Assembly: GCA_903906425.1 (NCBI GenBank)
Contig: CAIVKH010000001.1
Coordinates: 1 to 64,000, forward strand
DNA: 64,000 nucleotides
Direction of reading: 5' to 3'
Origin: an uncultured bacterium
GTDB taxonomy: Bacteria > Verrucomicrobiota > Kiritimatiellia > CAIVKH01
The notes below the pieces were generated by a model. That model worked only from the letters and a program-made list of their open reading frames with translations. It made no database searches and had not been told where the DNA came from. Below are positions 61,154 to 64,000 of the stretch, one piece after another. Position 1 is the stretch's first letter, and each line of letters starts with the position of its first letter. A program made the translations under genes and the position numbers.

Positions 61154-61648
61154 TCAGTCTTTGCCCCGGCTCGCGATCGCGCGGCGCGCCTCGCGATCGC
61201 TCGTTTTTTTTCGCAGAGTGTCGCGCTTGTCCGCCACGTTCTTGCCCTTGGCCAGCGACAGTTCGACCTTCACCTTGCCGCGCGTCAGATAAACGCGCAC
61301 GGGAATGAGCGAATGGCCCTTCACCGTCACCTTTGCGAACAGCCGCGCGATTTGTTCCTTGTGCAGCAACAGGCGCCGCGGGCGCGCCGGCTGATACGTG
61401 TCGTTCCGGCTGTGAGCATAGGGCTGGATGTGCAGGCTGTGCAGCCAGACCTCGCCGTTTGAAACATCCGCATACGCCTCGTTCAGACTCACGAGCCCCG
61501 CGCGCACCGACTTCACCTCGCAGCCCATCAGCGCGATGCCCGCCTCGATTTTTTCGAGCAGAAAATAATCGTGCGAAGCCTTGCGGTTCGTCGCGACGGT
61601 CTTGAAATCCGTATCCTTGCCGGTCGGCTGTTCGTTCTTCTCGCTCAC
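61154..61648 (-). CDS. smpB: SsrA-binding protein
   Basis: NRKASHDYFLLEKIEAGIALMGCEVKSVRAG; KVELSLAKGKNVADKRDTLRKK. Confidence 0.95.
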   Translation of the reverse strand: MSEKNEQPTGKDTDFKTVATNRKASHDYFLLEKIEAGIALMGCEVKSVRAGLVSLNEAYADVSNGEVWLHSLHIQPYAHSRNDTYQPARPRRLLLHKEQIARLFAKVTVKGHSLIPVRVYLTRGKVKVELSLAKGKNVADKRDTLRKKTSDREARRAIASRGKD

Positions 61649-62847
61649 TTAAATTCCTTCCGTATCTTCCGCCGGTGCGGACGGCTGATCACGACCGGCG
61701 ATTCGTCGGAAGCGAGAAGTGTGTCAACAACGACGCGCGCCGCATCCGGCCGGCCAAGCGAACGCGCCGCCTCGCTCATCCGCCGCAAGCGCGTCGGGGT
61801 TTGCAGCAATTGATCAACCTTGTACGCCAGCGTCGAGACCTGATTGCATCGAACCGCCGCGCCGCGCTCCAGCAGGTGATCGCTATTGCGTTCTTCCTGG
61901 CCGGGAATCGGCTGAAACACCACCATCGGCAAACCGCACGCCATCGCCTCGGAGGTCGTCAACCCGCCCGGTTTTCCGATGAACAAGTCGGACAGCTTCA
62001 TCCACTCGTCCATCTCCGTCGTGTAACCCATCACATGAAACTTCAGGTGCGACGCGTCCAGTTTGTCCGCGACGCTTCGAACTTCGTTTTGCAATTCCTC
62101 GCTCTTCCCGCAAATCACTGCGATCTGCGCCGGCGACTGCAAATGTCCGAGAACGCGAACCATCGTCTCCGCCGAACTGACACCGAGCGCGCCACCGGAA
62201 ACCAGAATCACCGGGAGATCTTTTCGCAGCCCGTGCTTCTCGCGAAGGGCCGCCGAATTTTTCCGCTCCGAAAAAACCGGATCAACCGGAATTCCGGAAA
62301 CCGTGATCCGGCCCGGCGGAAAGCCCAGCATCGCCAAATGCGCCTTCGCCTCGTCCAGCGCGACGAAATAGTGGTGAAACAATTTCGAAAGCCACATCGC
62401 GTGGATGTCGTAATCCGTCACAACGATCGCCAGTTTCGTTTCGAGCCGGTTTCGCCGCACGAGGCTGCCGATGATTTGCGCGGGCAGGAAATGCGTGCAA
62501 ATACAGATGTCCGGTTCGAACTCGCGGATTCTCTTCACCAGCGGCGCGGTGTTCAACCGGTCCAGCACCAGCCGCCATTTGTCTGTCTTCCACGGCTCGT
62601 CAGTCTGATTGAAAACCCATCCAACCATCGTGGGCGTGGCCTTCACCATTTTGATGTACAAATCCGAATACGCCCGCCGGAACACCGGATTCGAATGCTG
62701 GAGCGAATCCAGATTTTCCACCGCAGCAACGCCCGCATGCTCGCGGCAAATCTTCTCGATCGCCTGAGCCGCCCGCACGTGCCCCGTGCCGGCGCTCGCC
62801 GACAAAAGCAAAATCCGTTTTTGTGCCCCGTTCATTCCGTGTCTCAT
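61645..62847 (-). CDS. MGDG-synthase/UgtP-like glycosyltransferase
   Basis: ILLLSASAGTGHVRAAQAIEK; TDYDIHAMW; IGKPGGLTTSEAMACGLPMVVFQPIPGQEERNSDHLL. Confidence 0.88.
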   Translation of the reverse strand: MRHGMNGAQKRILLLSASAGTGHVRAAQAIEKICREHAGVAAVENLDSLQHSNPVFRRAYSDLYIKMVKATPTMVGWVFNQTDEPWKTDKWRLVLDRLNTAPLVKRIREFEPDICICTHFLPAQIIGSLVRRNRLETKLAIVVTDYDIHAMWLSKLFHHYFVALDEAKAHLAMLGFPPGRITVSGIPVDPVFSERKNSAALREKHGLRKDLPVILVSGGALGVSSAETMVRVLGHLQSPAQIAVICGKSEELQNEVRSVADKLDASHLKFHVMGYTTEMDEWMKLSDLFIGKPGGLTTSEAMACGLPMVVFQPIPGQEERNSDHLLERGAAVRCNQVSTLAYKVDQLLQTPTRLRRMSEAARSLGRPDAARVVVDTLLASDESPVVISRPHRRKIRKEFK

Positions 62848-62934
62848 ACACGATCATGCCGCCGCGCTGAAATCTTTCTTCTGCCGCGATCCCGTAAATC
62901 CTGTTAATTCTGTTTCAAAGTTTCAGGAACAATT

Positions 62935-64000
62935 GTGGATCCGCTTCACGAAAAATTACAAAAGCATTTCGGCTTCGCCGGATTTCTGGCCGGCCAGGAA
63001 CTGGCCATCCGCGCGATTCTCGCCGGACAGGATTCGCTCATCGTCATGCCGACCGGCGGAGGCAAATCGCTCTGTTACCAGCTTCCCGCGCTGATACTCG
63101 ACGGCATCACCGTCGTCGTCTCGCCGCTCATCGCGCTGATGAAAGACCAGGTCGACGCGCTCATCGCGCGCGGAATTCCCGCGACGGCGATCAACTCGAC
63201 GCTCAGCGAATCCGCGATGGACGAACGGATTTCAGGCATGGCACGCGGCGATTACCGGCTCGTTTACATCGCGCCGGAACGTTTCCGCAGCGAACGTTTC
63301 GTCCGCGCGCTTTCGCCGCTTTCCATCGCGCTGTTCGCGCTCGACGAGGCTCATTGCATTTCGCAATGGGGCCATGATTTTCGACCCGACTATTTACGGA
63401 TGAAACACGCGCTCGCTGAACTCGGCCAGCCGCCCGTCGCCGCGCTTACCGCCACGGCAACACCAGACGTCCGCGATGACATCGTCGCACAGCTTGAGCT
63501 CGGAAAGAATGGCCGGACAACGCCGCAAGTTCTCGTCAGCGGTTTTGCACGGCACAACCTGACGTTCAGCGTCACGCGCGTGAGCGGTCGCGAAGACAAA
63601 CTCGGCCGGATCGAAAAGGCCGCTCGCGAGCAAAAAAATGGAATCGTCTATTGCTCGACCCGAAAGAATGTCGAACGCGTCACGAGCGAGCTGGCGAAGC
63701 TGAATTTGAACCCGATCATGTACCACGCCGGGATGCCCGATTCCGACCGCCACACAGCGCAGGATCGTTTCATTTCCTCGCCGCATCCGCTCATCGTTGC
63801 GACGAACGCGTTCGGCATGGGCATTGACCGGCCCGACATCCGGTTTGTGATTCACTACGACATTCCCGGCAGCGTCGAGGCGTATTATCAGGAAGCCGGC
63901 CGCGCTGGCCGCGATGGCGAAGCTGCCTTTTGCGATCTGCTTTTCAACTACGCTGATTTGCGGACACAGGAATTCTTCCTCGAAGGATCGAATCCGCCGC
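62935..64000 (+). CDS. recQ: RecQ-family ATP-dependent DNA helicase (truncated by window end; GTG start)
   Basis: VDPLHEKLQKHFGFAGFLAGQELAIRAILAGQDSLIVMPTGGGKSLCYQLPAL; LDEAHCISQWGHDFRPDY; NAFGMGIDRPDIRFVIH. Confidence 0.93.
   Translation, partial: MDPLHEKLQKHFGFAGFLAGQELAIRAILAGQDSLIVMPTGGGKSLCYQLPALILDGITVVVSPLIALMKDQVDALIARGIPATAINSTLSESAMDERISGMARGDYRLVYIAPERFRSERFVRALSPLSIALFALDEAHCISQWGHDFRPDYLRMKHALAELGQPPVAALTATATPDVRDDIVAQLELGKNGRTTPQVLVSGFARHNLTFSVTRVSGREDKLGRIEKAAREQKNGIVYCSTRKNVERVTSELAKLNLNPIMYHAGMPDSDRHTAQDRFISSPHPLIVATNAFGMGIDRPDIRFVIHYDIPGSVEAYYQEAGRAGRDGEAAFCDLLFNYADLRTQEFFLEGSNPP

Overview
64-kb GC-rich bacterial chromosomal window with about 47 supported CDSs and no convincing tRNA, rRNA or CRISPR. 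Gene content (GH78, GH95, GH43, DUF1080, Gfo/Idh, sulfatase, PEP-CTERM, DUF2723, Ser/Thr kinase, REP-like repeats) suggests a PVC-type lineage (Verrucomicrobiota/Kiritimatiellota-like; inference only). The most notable signal is non-coding: a 15-bp near-perfect palindrome TTCCAATSATTGGAA (S = G or C) that I located 46 times at 21 loci. It never occurs singly: 18 loci have 2 copies, two have 3, one has 4. Copies start exactly 32 bp apart (33 bp in five cases), about three helical turns, and are separated by a 17-18-bp spacer with AT-rich edges and a GC-rich core (approx. aawtcCGCGGCgcaac). Arrays sit mainly at gene boundaries in convergent, divergent and tandem contexts, often within a few bp of a stop codon. 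Two interrupt otherwise tightly packed operons, one supplies a stop codon, and two are translated as signal peptides (PIIG...FQSLE footprint). Other highlights are a complete six-gene Ech-type group 4 [NiFe]-hydrogenase operon whose small subunit is fused to a GNAT acetyltransferase domain; a lexA-like gene with two GAAC-N4-GTTC boxes around a near-consensus promoter; a cluster of REP-like hairpins plus a 39-bp tandem repeat; and a GGTTTCAG-like simple repeat translated inside a CstA protein.
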